The notes: generated from the letters alone by a model not told the origin. 64,000 nucleotides of DNA from an uncultured Gemmataceae bacterium (GCA_937923405.1 CALDUY010000026.1:62001-126000), one strand, 5' to 3'. Shown: positions 34,954-44,255, counted from the stretch's first letter. Program-made: numbers and translations.

Positions 34954-35919
34954 ATGAGCCGACGATCAGTTGCCGACCCGCGAGAGACCATTCATCTGCT
35001 AAATCAGCGATACTACGAACAATGGCATCGAGCCGAACGATTGGAACGTGAGCTGGCTCGCGTTCGTCATCGTTGGTATGGCCCGGTGCTGAGCTGGTTG
35101 CTGTTGCTCAAACGTCAGCTGATACCGCTCCGTCGGCACCCGCTGGAAACCATGTTGCCGATGGGTGAGATCCTCCCGGAACCAACTCAGCCGGTTTCCG
35201 GACGTGTCAGCGTGATCATCCCGCTGCGCGATCATGTCGAATTGCTGCGGCCCTGCCTGAAATCGCTCCGTCGCGGTTATCCGGATCTAGAGATTGTGTT
35301 GGTCGACAATGGCAGTCGTGAACCACGTACGCTTCGTGTACTCGATCGCTTGCGTCAGCGACGCGGCATCAAGGTACTGACCTGGCCGGGAGGATTTAAT
35401 TTCTCGACACTGTGTAACGCCGGAGCACGCCAAGCCTGCGGTGATTACCTGCTGTTTCTGAACAATGACACCGAGGCTCTCTCGCCCAATTGGTGTCGCC
35501 ACATGCTCCAGCTGTTTAGCCACGACGAGGTTGGTGTCGTCAGTGCGTTGCTCGTCTATCCCGATCAGACGATCCAGCATGCGGGCTTGTTCCCCGACCA
35601 GCAAAATCGATGGGTGCATGCTGGGCGTGGCCTGCCCGCTTCGGAGGTGCGGCACATCCGCGCGGTTCCCGCCGTCAGCGGCGCATGTCTGATGCTGCGG
35701 CGCTCGCTGTTCGATCAGGTCGGCGGTTTTGATGAGGCTCTGCCGTTGACTTACGGCGATGTTGAGCTGTGCCGAGCTGTGCTGCGACATGGGCTGAAGT
35801 GTGTCGTCACGCCGTTTGCCCGATTTCTGCACTACGAGGGACTGACGCGCGGTTTCGCCGCAGACCAGCCGGGTATGGCACATCTGCATGCCTTGACTGC
35901 TTTTCCCCCAAAGAGATGA
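34954..35919 (+). CDS. GT2-family glycosyltransferase
   Basis: A 321-residue GT-A enzyme. Residues about 85-300 hold the fold: VSVIIPLRDHVELLRPCL, EIVLVDNGS, GARQACGDYLLFLNNDTEAL (the DxD-like NNDTE metal site), VSGACLMLRRSLFDQVGGFDEAL and the acceptor-side YGDVELC. An N-terminal helical stretch (RYYEQWHRAERLERELARVRHRW) precedes it. It probably adds a sugar, perhaps a rhamnosyl-type residue, to a surface glycan. AAGGAG lies 7 nt before the ATG. It is divergent from the sugar operon across 160 bases and is followed by the ABC ATPase. Confidence 0.9.
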   Translation: MSRRSVADPRETIHLLNQRYYEQWHRAERLERELARVRHRWYGPVLSWLLLLKRQLIPLRRHPLETMLPMGEILPEPTQPVSGRVSVIIPLRDHVELLRPCLKSLRRGYPDLEIVLVDNGSREPRTLRVLDRLRQRRGIKVLTWPGGFNFSTLCNAGARQACGDYLLFLNNDTEALSPNWCRHMLQLFSHDEVGVVSALLVYPDQTIQHAGLFPDQQNRWVHAGRGLPASEVRHIRAVPAVSGACLMLRRSLFDQVGGFDEALPLTYGDVELCRAVLRHGLKCVVTPFARFLHYEGLTRGFAADQPGMAHLHALTAFPPKR

Positions 35920-35978
35920 TCGGCTCGTGGGGATAGTGATCAGGGACGCAACGGATAACAAGCGAAAAGGTGGCAAGG

Positions 35979-36785
35979 ATGGCCAGAATCGAACTCGACC
36001 AGGTTAGTTTGACGTTCCGAGTGCGTAAGCAGGAAGGACGCCCTTCACTTAAGGAATTCCTCGTGCGTGGGTTGTTCCTCCGCCAGGCCCAGGAACTGAT
36101 GGTGGTGCGCGCGTTGGAAAACATCTCCTTGCGGATCGAACCCGGCGAGCGCGTCGGCATCATTGGCCACAATGGAGCGGGGAAAAGTACGCTATTGAAA
36201 CTGCTGGCGGGGATCTACGAACCGACTTCAGGGCGTCGTCTGGTCGAAGGGTCGATCAGTTCACTCTTTGATTTGATGTTGGGATTTGAATCGGAAGCGA
36301 CCGGTTGGGAGAATATTCGCTATCGAGGATATTTGCAGGGAGAAACTCCACGAACTCTGGGGCCAAAGATCGACTCGATCGCCGAATTCAGCGAGTTAGG
36401 CGAGTTCCTCAACATGCCGGTACGCTACTACTCGGCGGGCATGCTCGTTCGCTTGGCCTTCGCCATTGCCACGGCAATCGAGCCAGAGGTTTTGCTTGTC
36501 GATGAAGTGCTGAGCGTGGGCGACCTGGCCTTCCAGGAAAAGGCTCGCCGACGCATGCGAGAGATGATGGCCCAGGCGGAGTTGATCGTCTGCGTCAGCC
36601 ATGACACCAATTCGTTGGCCAATCTGTGCGAACGCGGCATCTGGCTCGATCACGGCCGGCTTCGCGCCGATGGTCCGATCGATGATGTCATCGACGCCTA
36701 TATCCGAGCGACCAGCAGGCGGCCGCCAGAACCGACTCCACAACCGACGACGGAAGCCGAAGAACTACAGATGCAGACGATCTAG
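35979..36785 (+). CDS. Wzt-like polysaccharide ABC transporter ATPase
   Basis: A 268-residue ATPase of the Wzt/TagH group. It has the long N-terminal lead before the Walker A site (KEFLVRGLFLRQAQELMVVRALENISL), then GHNGAGKST, a YYSAGMLVRLAFA signature in place of LSGGQ, and LLVDEVLSVGD for Walker B. The YSxGM signature is typical of polysaccharide exporters. It lacks the C-terminal carbohydrate-binding domain of some Wzt proteins. The permease partner is not in the window. ATG 35979 has AAAAGG 8 nt upstream and is preferred to GTG 35970. Its TAG stop is the first three bases of a repeat element. Confidence 0.92.
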   Translation: MARIELDQVSLTFRVRKQEGRPSLKEFLVRGLFLRQAQELMVVRALENISLRIEPGERVGIIGHNGAGKSTLLKLLAGIYEPTSGRRLVEGSISSLFDLMLGFESEATGWENIRYRGYLQGETPRTLGPKIDSIAEFSELGEFLNMPVRYYSAGMLVRLAFAIATAIEPEVLLVDEVLSVGDLAFQEKARRRMREMMAQAELIVCVSHDTNSLANLCERGIWLDHGRLRADGPIDDVIDAYIRATSRRPPEPTPQPTTEAEELQMQTI

Positions 36786-36923
36786 AGCGCTGCTCAACAG
36801 GGTGTAGCGGCAACGGGGTATGAAGCTCTTTCGCAGGCTTCCACCTACGGCTACCAGGAAATCCGAACGGGTAGTCGCAGGCTAAAGCCTGCGATCCGCT
36901 TCAGCATGTTGCGACGCGTACTA
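36783..36923. mobile_element. MITE-like repeat, copy 2
   Basis: A 141-base element with TA at both ends and inverted ends matching at about 19 of 27 bases (TAGAGCGCTGCTCAACAG... against TAGTACGCGTCGCAACAT... read from the right). Inside is the palindrome GCAGGCTAAAGCCTGC near the right end and a degenerate GCAGGCTTCCACC near the left. The left TAG is the stop codon of the ABC ATPase gene. The right end is 28 bases from the tail of the convergent PQQ-propeller gene. Confidence 0.8.
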
Positions 36924-36950
36924 AAATTCTCCGTGTTCTGAACTCGTCGC

Positions 36951-38180
36951 TCACTTTTCGATCAGACGGACACAAACAATCTCACCGTTCTCTTTCGAGT
37001 CAGTGCGAGCGAAGACGTGGCCGTCGCCGAAGCCGGGATGGGCCCAGGTTCGCCCAACGATTTTCGCTTTGCCCAGAGGGGTCAAGCCTTTGGGGGTCAG
37101 TTCGACGAGCAACAGTTCGCCCGGCGTGTTGAGAATCAAGGCGCGATTTCCACCCACCCAGACCAGGCTAGCCTGCGGATTGCGGTCGCGCGGCGTGACG
37201 TGCTGATTCTCCCAGAGAATCTTGCCTGTAGCCATTTCCAGACATTTCAGACCGCGAAAGCGATCCAAAGCGTAAACGTAGCCGTCCTTGACCAGCGGTG
37301 TGGACATCAGCAAGCTCAGATCCGTGCCTTCCCAGACCACCTTAGGATTCCGTCCGTTCTCGTCGAGTCGGATGGCCATGCTGCCCGACCAGTAGTTCGA
37401 GGCTAACAAGACACCGTCACTGAAAACGACGTCGCTGATGGCCACGTCGTAGGTGATGCCTTCAAACGGAACCTGCCACAGCAACTTACCTGTCGCTGGC
37501 TCCAGGCCGACGACATGGCGCGGGGTGAAGTAGACCAACTGACGCCACTTGCCCGACTCGACGATGACAGGAGACGAGTAGCCCGGTGGATCGTCGAGGC
37601 TCTTCCAGACCTCTTGGCCCGTCTCCAGGTCCAGAGCGACCAGAAGCGCTCCGCGACCGCCCACCTGGACGATGAGGGTCTTGCCCTCGACGAGCGGCGA
37701 ACAGGCATGCCCCCAAGTCGGGATCTTGCCATTGAACCGCTTGACCGTGTCGCAGGTCCAGATCACCTTGCCGGTCTGCGCCTCCAGACAGTGCAGATGT
37801 CCCAGGGCCCCAAGTGTGTAGACCTTGCCGGCATGGACGGTCGGTGTGGCTCGGGGACCGTTGCCGTAGTCCAGCTTGCCGTACTCTACTTCGTAGGCGT
37901 GTTCCCAGAGGACTTCGCCCGACCGAGCATCCAAGCAGAGGACACGTTCGACCTCTTTGGGCTTCACTTGGCGATCCTGGACGTAGACCCGGCCCGACTC
38001 GACGGCGATCCCGCCGTAGCCTCCACCGATCGGCCGTTTCCACAGTGGCTTCAACTCCGTGGGTAATCGCTGAGGTAGATCCTTCTGGAGCCAGACGTTG
38101 TCACGGTTGGCCCCACGCCATTGCGGCCAATCTGCGGCCAGTCCAGTGATGACGAGGAGCAACAGCATCGAGATACGCAT
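36951..38180 (-). CDS. PQQ-like beta-propeller exported protein
   Basis: A 409-residue protein with a short signal peptide (MRISMLLLLVITGLA) followed directly by DWPQWRGANRDNVW, the entry motif of a large planctomycete family. The body has repeated propeller strands ending in WxxP or GKxLW (GEVLWEHAY, GKVIWTCDT, GKLLWQVPF, GKILWENQH). The fold resembles BamB and quinoprotein dehydrogenases, but cofactor-binding residues are not evident. It probably acts as a binding scaffold in the periplasm. It follows pepE on the same strand with 4 bases between. Confidence 0.85.
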   Translation of the reverse strand: MRISMLLLLVITGLAADWPQWRGANRDNVWLQKDLPQRLPTELKPLWKRPIGGGYGGIAVESGRVYVQDRQVKPKEVERVLCLDARSGEVLWEHAYEVEYGKLDYGNGPRATPTVHAGKVYTLGALGHLHCLEAQTGKVIWTCDTVKRFNGKIPTWGHACSPLVEGKTLIVQVGGRGALLVALDLETGQEVWKSLDDPPGYSSPVIVESGKWRQLVYFTPRHVVGLEPATGKLLWQVPFEGITYDVAISDVVFSDGVLLASNYWSGSMAIRLDENGRNPKVVWEGTDLSLLMSTPLVKDGYVYALDRFRGLKCLEMATGKILWENQHVTPRDRNPQASLVWVGGNRALILNTPGELLLVELTPKGLTPLGKAKIVGRTWAHPGFGDGHVFARTDSKENGEIVCVRLIEK

Positions 38181-38184
38181 GTGA

Positions 38185-38907
38185 TCAGTCTCCCGGTTGG
38201 AGATACGGAGTCAGGTCGGTGCCAGGTTCCACGTCCAGGCAGGGTTGGCCCCGGCGAAACAGGCGGGCTGGAGTGCCGAGCAGCAAAATTTGATTATTTT
38301 CGATCCGTAATATCCCTCCTTCCCACAGACCGACGATCGGCAATGAGTTCATCTCGTGATATTCCTTGAGCCGCTCGTCGCGTGTCTCACCGAAGTGCGG
38401 GATCAGCTCCTCGCCGCGACGCAGCAACGTCTCTCCGTGGTAATAGTGCGGATTGACTTGAAACGAGGCCAGCCCCAGGGCGTCCAGCGACGGCGGTGAG
38501 GTGATGGGCATGTCGTTGGTCGTGCGAATGGTGGGGCAGGCGACGTTGCAGCCCGCGCTGATGCCTAGATAGGGCATGCCCTGATGAACACGGTCGCGAA
38601 TCGGGTCGAGCAGTTGCTGTTGATACAATGTCGCCAGGAGTCGAAACGTGTTGCCTCCGCCGATGTACAGTCCCGGCGCGGTGCGAACCGCTGCAACCGG
38701 ATCATCGGCTTGATGGATCCCAAGAATCCGATATCCGGCGTCCAGACCGCGTTGGTGGAGTACATCCAAATAGGCGTCGTAATCGGCCAGAGCATAGGGC
38801 ACGAACAGCAGATACTCGATCGAACCGAAGAAGGATCGCATCTGCTCCACCAGAAAAGCCACACGCTCTGGAGTCCGAAATCCGCCTGAGCCGAGCATCA
38901 CACGCAT
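38185..38907 (-). CDS. pepE: Peptidase E (Asp-dipeptidase-like)
   Basis: A 240-residue member of peptidase family S51. The class-I-glutaminase-like fold shows YIGGGNTFRLL and the nucleophile elbow YLGISAGCNV, with Ser117 as nucleophile; NPHYYHGET supplies the expected His region, and the ETRDERLKEY segment is also conserved. PepE cuts dipeptides that begin with Asp, in the cytoplasm. The match to the family pattern is close along its whole length. It probably shares a transcript with the PQQ-propeller gene downstream. Confidence 0.87.
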   Translation of the reverse strand: MRVMLGSGGFRTPERVAFLVEQMRSFFGSIEYLLFVPYALADYDAYLDVLHQRGLDAGYRILGIHQADDPVAAVRTAPGLYIGGGNTFRLLATLYQQQLLDPIRDRVHQGMPYLGISAGCNVACPTIRTTNDMPITSPPSLDALGLASFQVNPHYYHGETLLRRGEELIPHFGETRDERLKEYHEMNSLPIVGLWEGGILRIENNQILLLGTPARLFRRGQPCLDVEPGTDLTPYLQPGD

Positions 38908-38968
38908 CGATCGTCGCTCCTACGAATGCAGCAGAGAGTGGTTTGAGAAAGCACGTTGAGGGCAGGTC

Positions 38969-39604
38969 ATGAATCTAGGGCACTATCGGCAGGATTATAG
39001 CAAGCACGGGTTGCACGAGTCGGAAGTAGATGCCGATCCTATCGTGCAGTTTCAGGCGTGGTTCCAGCAAGCTCAAGCTGCTAACGTGCCCGAGCCGAAC
39101 GCCATGACGTTGGCCACCTGCTCGGCGGAAGGGGTTCCCTCGGCTCGCATCGTCTTGCTCAAAGGCGTCAGCGAGGAGGGGTTCACCTTCTTTACCAACT
39201 ACGAAGGCCGCAAGGCTCGCGAGTTGGCGGTCAATCCACGGGCGGCTCTGTTGTTTTACTGGGCCGAGTTGGAACGACAGGTTCGCATCGAGGGAATCGT
39301 CGAAAAAACCTCTTTAGAGGTCTCGGAAGAGTATTTTCGTTCTCGTCCGCGTGGCAGTCAGCTCAGTGCCTGGACCTCTCAGCAGAGCGAGGTCGTGGCC
39401 AGCCGCGAAGTGCTGGAAGCGCGTTGGAAAGAGTTGGAGGTACGCTTCGGCGACGGACCGATTCCCTGTCCGCCGTTTTGGGGCGGCTATCGACTTATGC
39501 CGCACAGCATCGAATTTTGGCAAGGACGACCTAGCCGCCTGCACGATCGGCTTCGCTATCGCAGAGTCGAGACGGGCTGGCTCCTCGAACGACTCGCGCC
39601 GTGA
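38969..39604 (+). CDS. pdxH: Pyridoxamine 5'-phosphate oxidase
   Basis: A 211-residue PdxH, full length. The FMN-binding split-barrel shows [34 protein letters not shown] and [17 protein letters not shown]; the C-terminal signature is [27 protein letters not shown]. It oxidises pyridoxine or pyridoxamine phosphate to PLP. A single gene, its stop is 1 base from the end of the convergent cytochrome gene. Confidence 0.96.
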   Translation: MNLGHYRQDYSKHGLHESEVDADPIVQFQAWFQQAQAANVPEPNAMTLATCSAEGVPSARIVLLKGVSEEGFTFFTNYEGRKARELAVNPRAALLFYWAELERQVRIEGIVEKTSLEVSEEYFRSRPRGSQLSAWTSQQSEVVASREVLEARWKELEVRFGDGPIPCPPFWGGYRLMPHSIEFWQGRPSRLHDRLRYRRVETGWLLERLAP

Positions 39605-39605
39605 C

Positions 39606-41051
39606 TCAGCGGAGTCCCTGCAAGAGTTGGTCCACGGCCCATTGACCGCACTCGCGAGCTTGTCGTTGACTCGCCGGATCGTGGTAGGGATGACACTCGA
39701 CGCAGTCGGCTCGGACGCTACCCTGTCGGAGTTGCTGGTTATGACATTTCAGGCATAACTCGATCGTCGGCAACAACACGTCGCGCGACTGCTTGCTTGA
39801 CAACACGTCGTGGCACTCCGTACAGAGCATCAGTCGATGGCTGTTATGGCTGAAGCGCGCGCGCTTCCACCACAGGTTCGGCAGATGCGAGGCAACTAGC
39901 TTGGGCAAGCCGCGCACGGATTTCGGCTCCTGCTCGTGATGACAGAGCAGACAGCCGCCGCTCGAACGGTAGAGCGTCCGCTCTGTTTCGTCTAGATGCA
40001 GTTGCACCCAGGCGAACTCCTTCTCCGCACGAGGAGCCGTTGGCAGCGGCCAAAGCAGTCGGCGTTCGGGATCCTTCGGTGGCTCGGCATCGAGGAACAG
40101 CTTGCCCTCGGGACGTTGGATGAACTCGGACAATCGTTCCCGGAGATCCGCTCGGACGACCTCCGGCGTCTGACCGGCGCGCGGGTGCCGCAACGGGGTT
40201 TGGGCGAATCGTTGGGCCAGTTGCGTCAAGTTCAGGTCGTCCCAGTTCCCTTGCACACTCGCCGAGAGTGGATGACAGCGCTGGCAATGATCGTGGTAGG
40301 AGATCGGTTTCATGGAACGACCGTCGACTTCGAGTTGATGACAATCCGCACATTGCAGAGCGGTTTTGCCGATAATGTCGAGTCGGCGGCGCGTTCCTTC
40401 ATCGGGGTTCGACCGGGCCAGCATTGCCTGTCGCCAGCTGTCCATTTCAACGAGATGGTAGTGATGGTTGAACTTGATCGTGCCTGGATCTTCCACGACG
40501 CGAAATGGCGGATGCTGACCGGGAGAAAAACCGAGGATCGACCGTTCCAAGGGCGGCGTAGAGTGATCCGAGCGGTTCCAACCCGACACGGCCTCTAGGT
40601 CGCGATGGCAAGCGACACAGGCTCGATCCTCGATGCGGACCAGGGCGGCATGGCTGCGATGTTCCCGATGACAGTCGACGCACCGGCCCATCGGCGGATG
40701 GTCTCCACTGGCTTGCAGGGCGTGTGGCGAACCGGCGTGGCAACTCAAACATTTCTCGTCGCTAACTGAGCCAACGGTATCTCCACGCCAAAGTCGAGTG
40801 AGGGAAGCAAACGGTTGATCGTGACAGAGGTCACAGCGATCGTTGAACAGGGCGTGCGGCGTCGACAGCGGGCCAGCCTGGAAGATGCGTTTGCCGGCCA
40901 AGGCCCACATTATGCCCAGGAGCAGTATCGAAGCCGCCGCCGCCCCGACCAATGGCCAACGCCACCAGCCGCGGAAAAAAGTGCGTCGCTGGAAATAGTC
41001 CAGCTGAAACCACTGGTTCAGCGAACGCGGCGAGCGAAATTCAGACGGCAT
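39606..41051 (-). CDS. Ten-heme c-type cytochrome with membrane anchor
   Basis: A 481-residue multiheme cytochrome with ten CxxCH sites: CDLCH, CLSCH, CVDCH, CVACH, CADCH, CQRCH, CLLCH, CTECH, CLKCH and CVECH. A single membrane segment near residues 30-55 anchors it, leaving the heme domain outside. The spacing resembles cytochrome c3/nitrite-reductase-associated electron carriers, not the OmcA/MtrC type. Nine bases separate it from the upstream membrane protein gene, so both likely form a module carrying electrons from the quinone pool to a periplasmic acceptor, which is not named by the sequence. Confidence 0.9.
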   Translation of the reverse strand: MPSEFRSPRSLNQWFQLDYFQRRTFFRGWWRWPLVGAAAASILLLGIMWALAGKRIFQAGPLSTPHALFNDRCDLCHDQPFASLTRLWRGDTVGSVSDEKCLSCHAGSPHALQASGDHPPMGRCVDCHREHRSHAALVRIEDRACVACHRDLEAVSGWNRSDHSTPPLERSILGFSPGQHPPFRVVEDPGTIKFNHHYHLVEMDSWRQAMLARSNPDEGTRRRLDIIGKTALQCADCHQLEVDGRSMKPISYHDHCQRCHPLSASVQGNWDDLNLTQLAQRFAQTPLRHPRAGQTPEVVRADLRERLSEFIQRPEGKLFLDAEPPKDPERRLLWPLPTAPRAEKEFAWVQLHLDETERTLYRSSGGCLLCHHEQEPKSVRGLPKLVASHLPNLWWKRARFSHNSHRLMLCTECHDVLSSKQSRDVLLPTIELCLKCHNQQLRQGSVRADCVECHPYHDPASQRQARECGQWAVDQLLQGLR

Positions 41052-41060
41052 AACCGCTCC

Positions 41061-41933
41061 CTACCAGTAGACCGAGGCGACGGCGTGAACCACACCTAGC
41101 ACGAGCAAGACCACGGTGAGTGGAATGTGGATCAGCAACCCCAGATGAAGCCAGCGATGTAACCGATACTGTTCGGCCAACTGCCGACGTTCGTCACACA
41201 GCAGTCGCAAACGGCTCAAAGTCTCGCTCGCCGGAGTGGCAGCGCGAGTCGCTTGATCGAAGAGCAACTCGGCCTTGAGCGGATCGGCTAGCGGAGCCGA
41301 GTCGTCGTGTCGTGGCGAGAGATAGGCGCGAATCGGCGCGTGAATCAGTCGTAACTCGTCGCTGGCTAGCTTCAATTTGACTCGCTCTTCTGCTTGCGCG
41401 TCGGACAGATTTGAGGCAACCGCGGCCAGGCGAGCTAGCTCCACTTCGAGCAACTCATCGGCTCGGCGACGCATTTGATCGCAGACAAAAGCGATCTGTT
41501 CAATCGGTGTTTCGGCCTCGATTCGCCGCAGCAGCATCGTCGGAATAAGTGCCTGAGCGAGCAGCAGCAAGAGGCCCGAAAGGGTGGTGAGACCCAGAAC
41601 CACCCACAAGGCGATTTCCAGCGGCCCGCCCCAGGAGTAGCCGGAATGACACCAGATGAAAAGCACGGCGAGCAGTCCCAGCCAGATGTGGCCGCGCAAC
41701 CAGGTTTGTCGCTTGCCCAGCCAACGACGAAGGGGCAAGCGGCGATGCAGCGACAGCATGCCAACGGCGAGCATCAATAGGGAACCAACGACGCCGTACC
41801 ACAGTCCGACCGCTGAGCCGCCCCGCAGCCCACCCGGCACATCGCGGCCTAGCCAGAGATGCAACGCCAGCGCCGCCGCCCCCAGGAGCAACGTACCGAT
41901 CATCCAGGGACGATGTTTGGCATCGAGGAGCAA
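41061..41933 (-). CDS. Membrane protein with histidine-bearing helices, cytochrome b-like
   Basis: A 290-residue protein with four membrane segments in the N-terminal half, a charged helical region at about 140-250 and a last membrane segment. His residues lie in or near helices: RGHIWLGLL, FIWCHSGYSW, HRWLHLGLLIHIPL and VLGVVHAV. Such His pairs could hold b-type hemes, as in quinol-oxidising partners of multiheme cytochromes. I do not recognise a named family. Context with the ten-heme cytochrome is the main support for a redox role. Confidence 0.65.
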   Translation of the reverse strand: MLLDAKHRPWMIGTLLLGAAALALHLWLGRDVPGGLRGGSAVGLWYGVVGSLLMLAVGMLSLHRRLPLRRWLGKRQTWLRGHIWLGLLAVLFIWCHSGYSWGGPLEIALWVVLGLTTLSGLLLLLAQALIPTMLLRRIEAETPIEQIAFVCDQMRRRADELLEVELARLAAVASNLSDAQAEERVKLKLASDELRLIHAPIRAYLSPRHDDSAPLADPLKAELLFDQATRAATPASETLSRLRLLCDERRQLAEQYRLHRWLHLGLLIHIPLTVVLLVLGVVHAVASVYW

Positions 41934-42133
41934 GGCGACCGATTCCGTGTAGTTCGTGAGTCGAGAGGAACCGACAGAAAATCTATCGAGGTCAGGCGGA
42001 ATCGGAAAGCGAACAAAAGGAACGTAGAAACTCCGGCTGAAGTGAGATGAGCAGTGCAGTTGTGAGCGGGACTGCCAGATGGTTTTTTTCTATCTTGACG
42101 AGGTATCGTTCACCCTCGTTGGACTTTTGCAAC

Positions 42134-43375
42134 ATGACCACGCCATCTGCTGATCCCTGGTTTCAACCACTGTTCGCCGACCGCATCGGCGGAGCCAAGT
42201 ACGGCAAGGACACCAAGATCTACAAGTTCGAGAAGATCAAACGAGCCAAGCGAGCCGCCCTAGCCGCCCATCCGGAGCGGCAGTTGCTCGACTTCGGCAT
42301 TGGCGAGAACGACGACATGGCTCCGGCCCTGGTCCGCGAGGCGCTCAAACGCGAAGTCGATCGGATCGAGAACCGCGGCTACGCCGACAATGGCATCGCC
42401 GCCTACAAGGAAGCCGCCGCCTCGTTCATGGACAAGGTCTTCGGCGTGAAACTCGACCCGGTCACGGAGATAAACCACGCCATCGGTAGCAAACCGGCTT
42501 ACGCCATGTTGCCAGCCGTGTTCATCAACCCCGGCGATGTCACGCTGATGACCGTGCCAGGCTACCCCGTCGCTGGGACGCACACCCGCTACTACGGCGG
42601 TGAAGTCTATCCGTTGCCGCTCTTGCCGGAAAATGACTACTTTCCCGATCTGAATAGTATCCCACAAGACATCCGCCGACGCGCCAAGATGATGGTACTC
42701 AACTATCCCAACAGTCCGACCGGGGCGACGGCGACGCGCGAGTTCTATCGGCGCGTCATCGATTTTGCTCACACTAACCAGATCGTTATTGTGCAAGATG
42801 CAGCTCACCTCCTGCTCAGCTACGATGGTCCGCCGTTGAGCTTTCTTCAGATCGAGGGAGCGAAGGAAGTCGGTGTCGAGGTTCACTCGATGTCCAAAGG
42901 CTTCAACATGATCGGCTGGCGGATGGGATTTGTCTGCGGCCATCCCAAACTGGTGCAAGCCTTCGCCGACGTCAAGGACAACTGCGACTCTGGGCAGTTC
43001 ATGGCGATTCAGCATGCCGCTGCCGAAGCACTGCGACATCCCGAACTGGCCGAACCGATTCGCGAGAAGTACCGTCGTCGGTTGCAGAAACTCGTCGCGG
43101 CGCTGGCGAAAGTTGGCTTCCAGGCGAAGATGCCGTCGGGGACGTACTTCTTATATGTGCGTGCGCCGAAGGGCTGCGCGGGTCGGACCTTTGCCAACGC
43201 GGAGGAGGCGTCACAGTTCCTCATCACCGAGCAATCGATCTGCTGTGTTCCGTGGGACGACGCTGGGCCGTTCTTGCGGTTCTCGGCGACGTACCAGGCT
43301 GCCGACGAGGCCGCCGAGGACGCCCTGATGGCTCAGACAGTGGAACGGCTGGCGGCGTTGAAGCTGGAGTTTTAG
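42134..43375 (+). CDS. dapL: LL-diaminopimelate aminotransferase
   Basis: A 413-residue fold-type I aminotransferase of the DapL group. It has IGGAKYGKDTKIYKFEKIKRAK, DFGIGENDDMAP, ENRGYADNGIAAYKEA, NYPNSPTGA, and the PLP lysine in SMSKGFNMIGWRMGF. DapL turns tetrahydrodipicolinate directly into LL-diaminopimelate for lysine and cell-wall precursors, the route used by planctomycetes and chlamydiae. The ATG at 42134 is chosen from family length; the longer frame from 42047 starts in non-conserved sequence. The TAG stop is the first three bases of a repeat element. Confidence 0.9.
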   Translation: MTTPSADPWFQPLFADRIGGAKYGKDTKIYKFEKIKRAKRAALAAHPERQLLDFGIGENDDMAPALVREALKREVDRIENRGYADNGIAAYKEAAASFMDKVFGVKLDPVTEINHAIGSKPAYAMLPAVFINPGDVTLMTVPGYPVAGTHTRYYGGEVYPLPLLPENDYFPDLNSIPQDIRRRAKMMVLNYPNSPTGATATREFYRRVIDFAHTNQIVIVQDAAHLLLSYDGPPLSFLQIEGAKEVGVEVHSMSKGFNMIGWRMGFVCGHPKLVQAFADVKDNCDSGQFMAIQHAAAEALRHPELAEPIREKYRRRLQKLVAALAKVGFQAKMPSGTYFLYVRAPKGCAGRTFANAEEASQFLITEQSICCVPWDDAGPFLRFSATYQAADEAAEDALMAQTVERLAALKLEF

Positions 43376-43490
43376 AGCACTCCTCAAAATGGTGTAACAG
43401 ATCGCAGGCTGAAGCCTGCGGCTACCTACTGCGGTTACCTGCGGCGGCAATTAATAGCCTGCGATTCGCACCATCTTGCGACGTGCTTTA
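43373..43490. mobile_element. MITE-like repeat, copy 3, spanning two stop codons
   Basis: A 118-base element with TA at both ends and inverted ends matching at 17 of 22 bases (TAGAGCACTCCTCAAAATGGTG against TAAAGCACGTCGCAAGATGGTG, each read inwards). Inside are GCAGGCTGAAGCCTGC and a GCGGTTACCTGCGGC stretch. The left TAG is the stop of dapL; the right TTA, read on the minus strand, is the TAA stop of the pcs-like gene. Confidence 0.82.
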
Positions 43491-44255
43491 GACCAACTGA
43501 GACTGGGACGACACGGAGGCTTGAGCCTGCTTGCGTGCCTGCCGCAGGCTCACCCACCAGGAGGCGCCCAGATACCACAACGGGAAGAACAGCGACCCCA
43601 CGGCCAACCAGTACGACCAGGCGGTAAAGCCATAATCGGAGCGACGATTATCGTCCAGGAGCAGCAGCGACGCCAGCAGTAAGACAGTCCAGGGCACAGC
43701 GAGGAAGTTCGTCCACCAGTTCAGCCGCCCTTTCATCGAGGGATACAGATAACGCAGGGGGACGAAAGTCAACAGAGCCAGGCCGACCAGTATCGCCAGG
43801 TTGCACCAGCTCGGCAGTCGCAACGCCAATAAATAGAACGCGACCAGATTCCAGTACGACGGAAAGCCCAGAAAGTAGCCATCGGCGGTCTTGGCCTCGA
43901 CCTGCGAAAAACCGTAACCGGCGGCGAACAACGGTGCGAGTAACACGGCTTCGGTTCCCTCAGGCAGCAGGTCAGCTCGATAGAGCAACAACAGCGGCAA
44001 AAAGACGTAGGTAAGAAAATCAACCAGATCGTCGAGGCGTCGGCCATCGAAGTTCGGCAGCACTTCCTTGACTCGCACGGCGCGAGCCAGGGTGCCATCG
44101 GTGGCGTCAATTAGTGTCGCCAGGACCATCAGAAGGAAGGACCACTGGATGGAACGTTCGTGCCAGTGCAGAATCAGTACGGCAATGCCGGCGGCGCAAG
44201 CCAGCCCCAAGGCGGTGTAGAAATGCACCGCCCAGGCCAGCACGGGTCGCAGCAT
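43488..44255 (-). CDS. pcs: Phosphatidylcholine synthase-like CDP-alcohol transferase
   Basis: A 255-residue membrane enzyme with about eight helices. Its CDP-alcohol motif reads DGTLARAVRVKEVLPNFDG then RRLDDLVD, that is DG-x2-AR-x12-G-x3-D-x3-D. The x12 spacing is that described for bacterial phosphatidylcholine synthase (Pcs); other CDP-alcohol transferases have x8. Pcs joins choline to CDP-diacylglycerol in one step. The gene is coupled (TGATG) to a choline/betaine-type importer, which supports choline as the alcohol. Its stop codon lies in a repeat element. Phosphatidylserine synthase-like activity is the main alternative. Confidence 0.82.
   Translation of the reverse strand: MLRPVLAWAVHFYTALGLACAAGIAVLILHWHERSIQWSFLLMVLATLIDATDGTLARAVRVKEVLPNFDGRRLDDLVDFLTYVFLPLLLLYRADLLPEGTEAVLLAPLFAAGYGFSQVEAKTADGYFLGFPSYWNLVAFYLLALRLPSWCNLAILVGLALLTFVPLRYLYPSMKGRLNWWTNFLAVPWTVLLLASLLLLDDNRRSDYGFTAWSYWLAVGSLFFPLWYLGASWWVSLRQARKQAQASVSSQSQLV

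Noticed and set aside
34794..34991. N-terminal extension of the GHMP kinase frame
   Set aside because: The family start is MIICRTPFR at 34793 with a ribosome site; the extension overlaps the divergent glycosyltransferase gene and has no conserved features.
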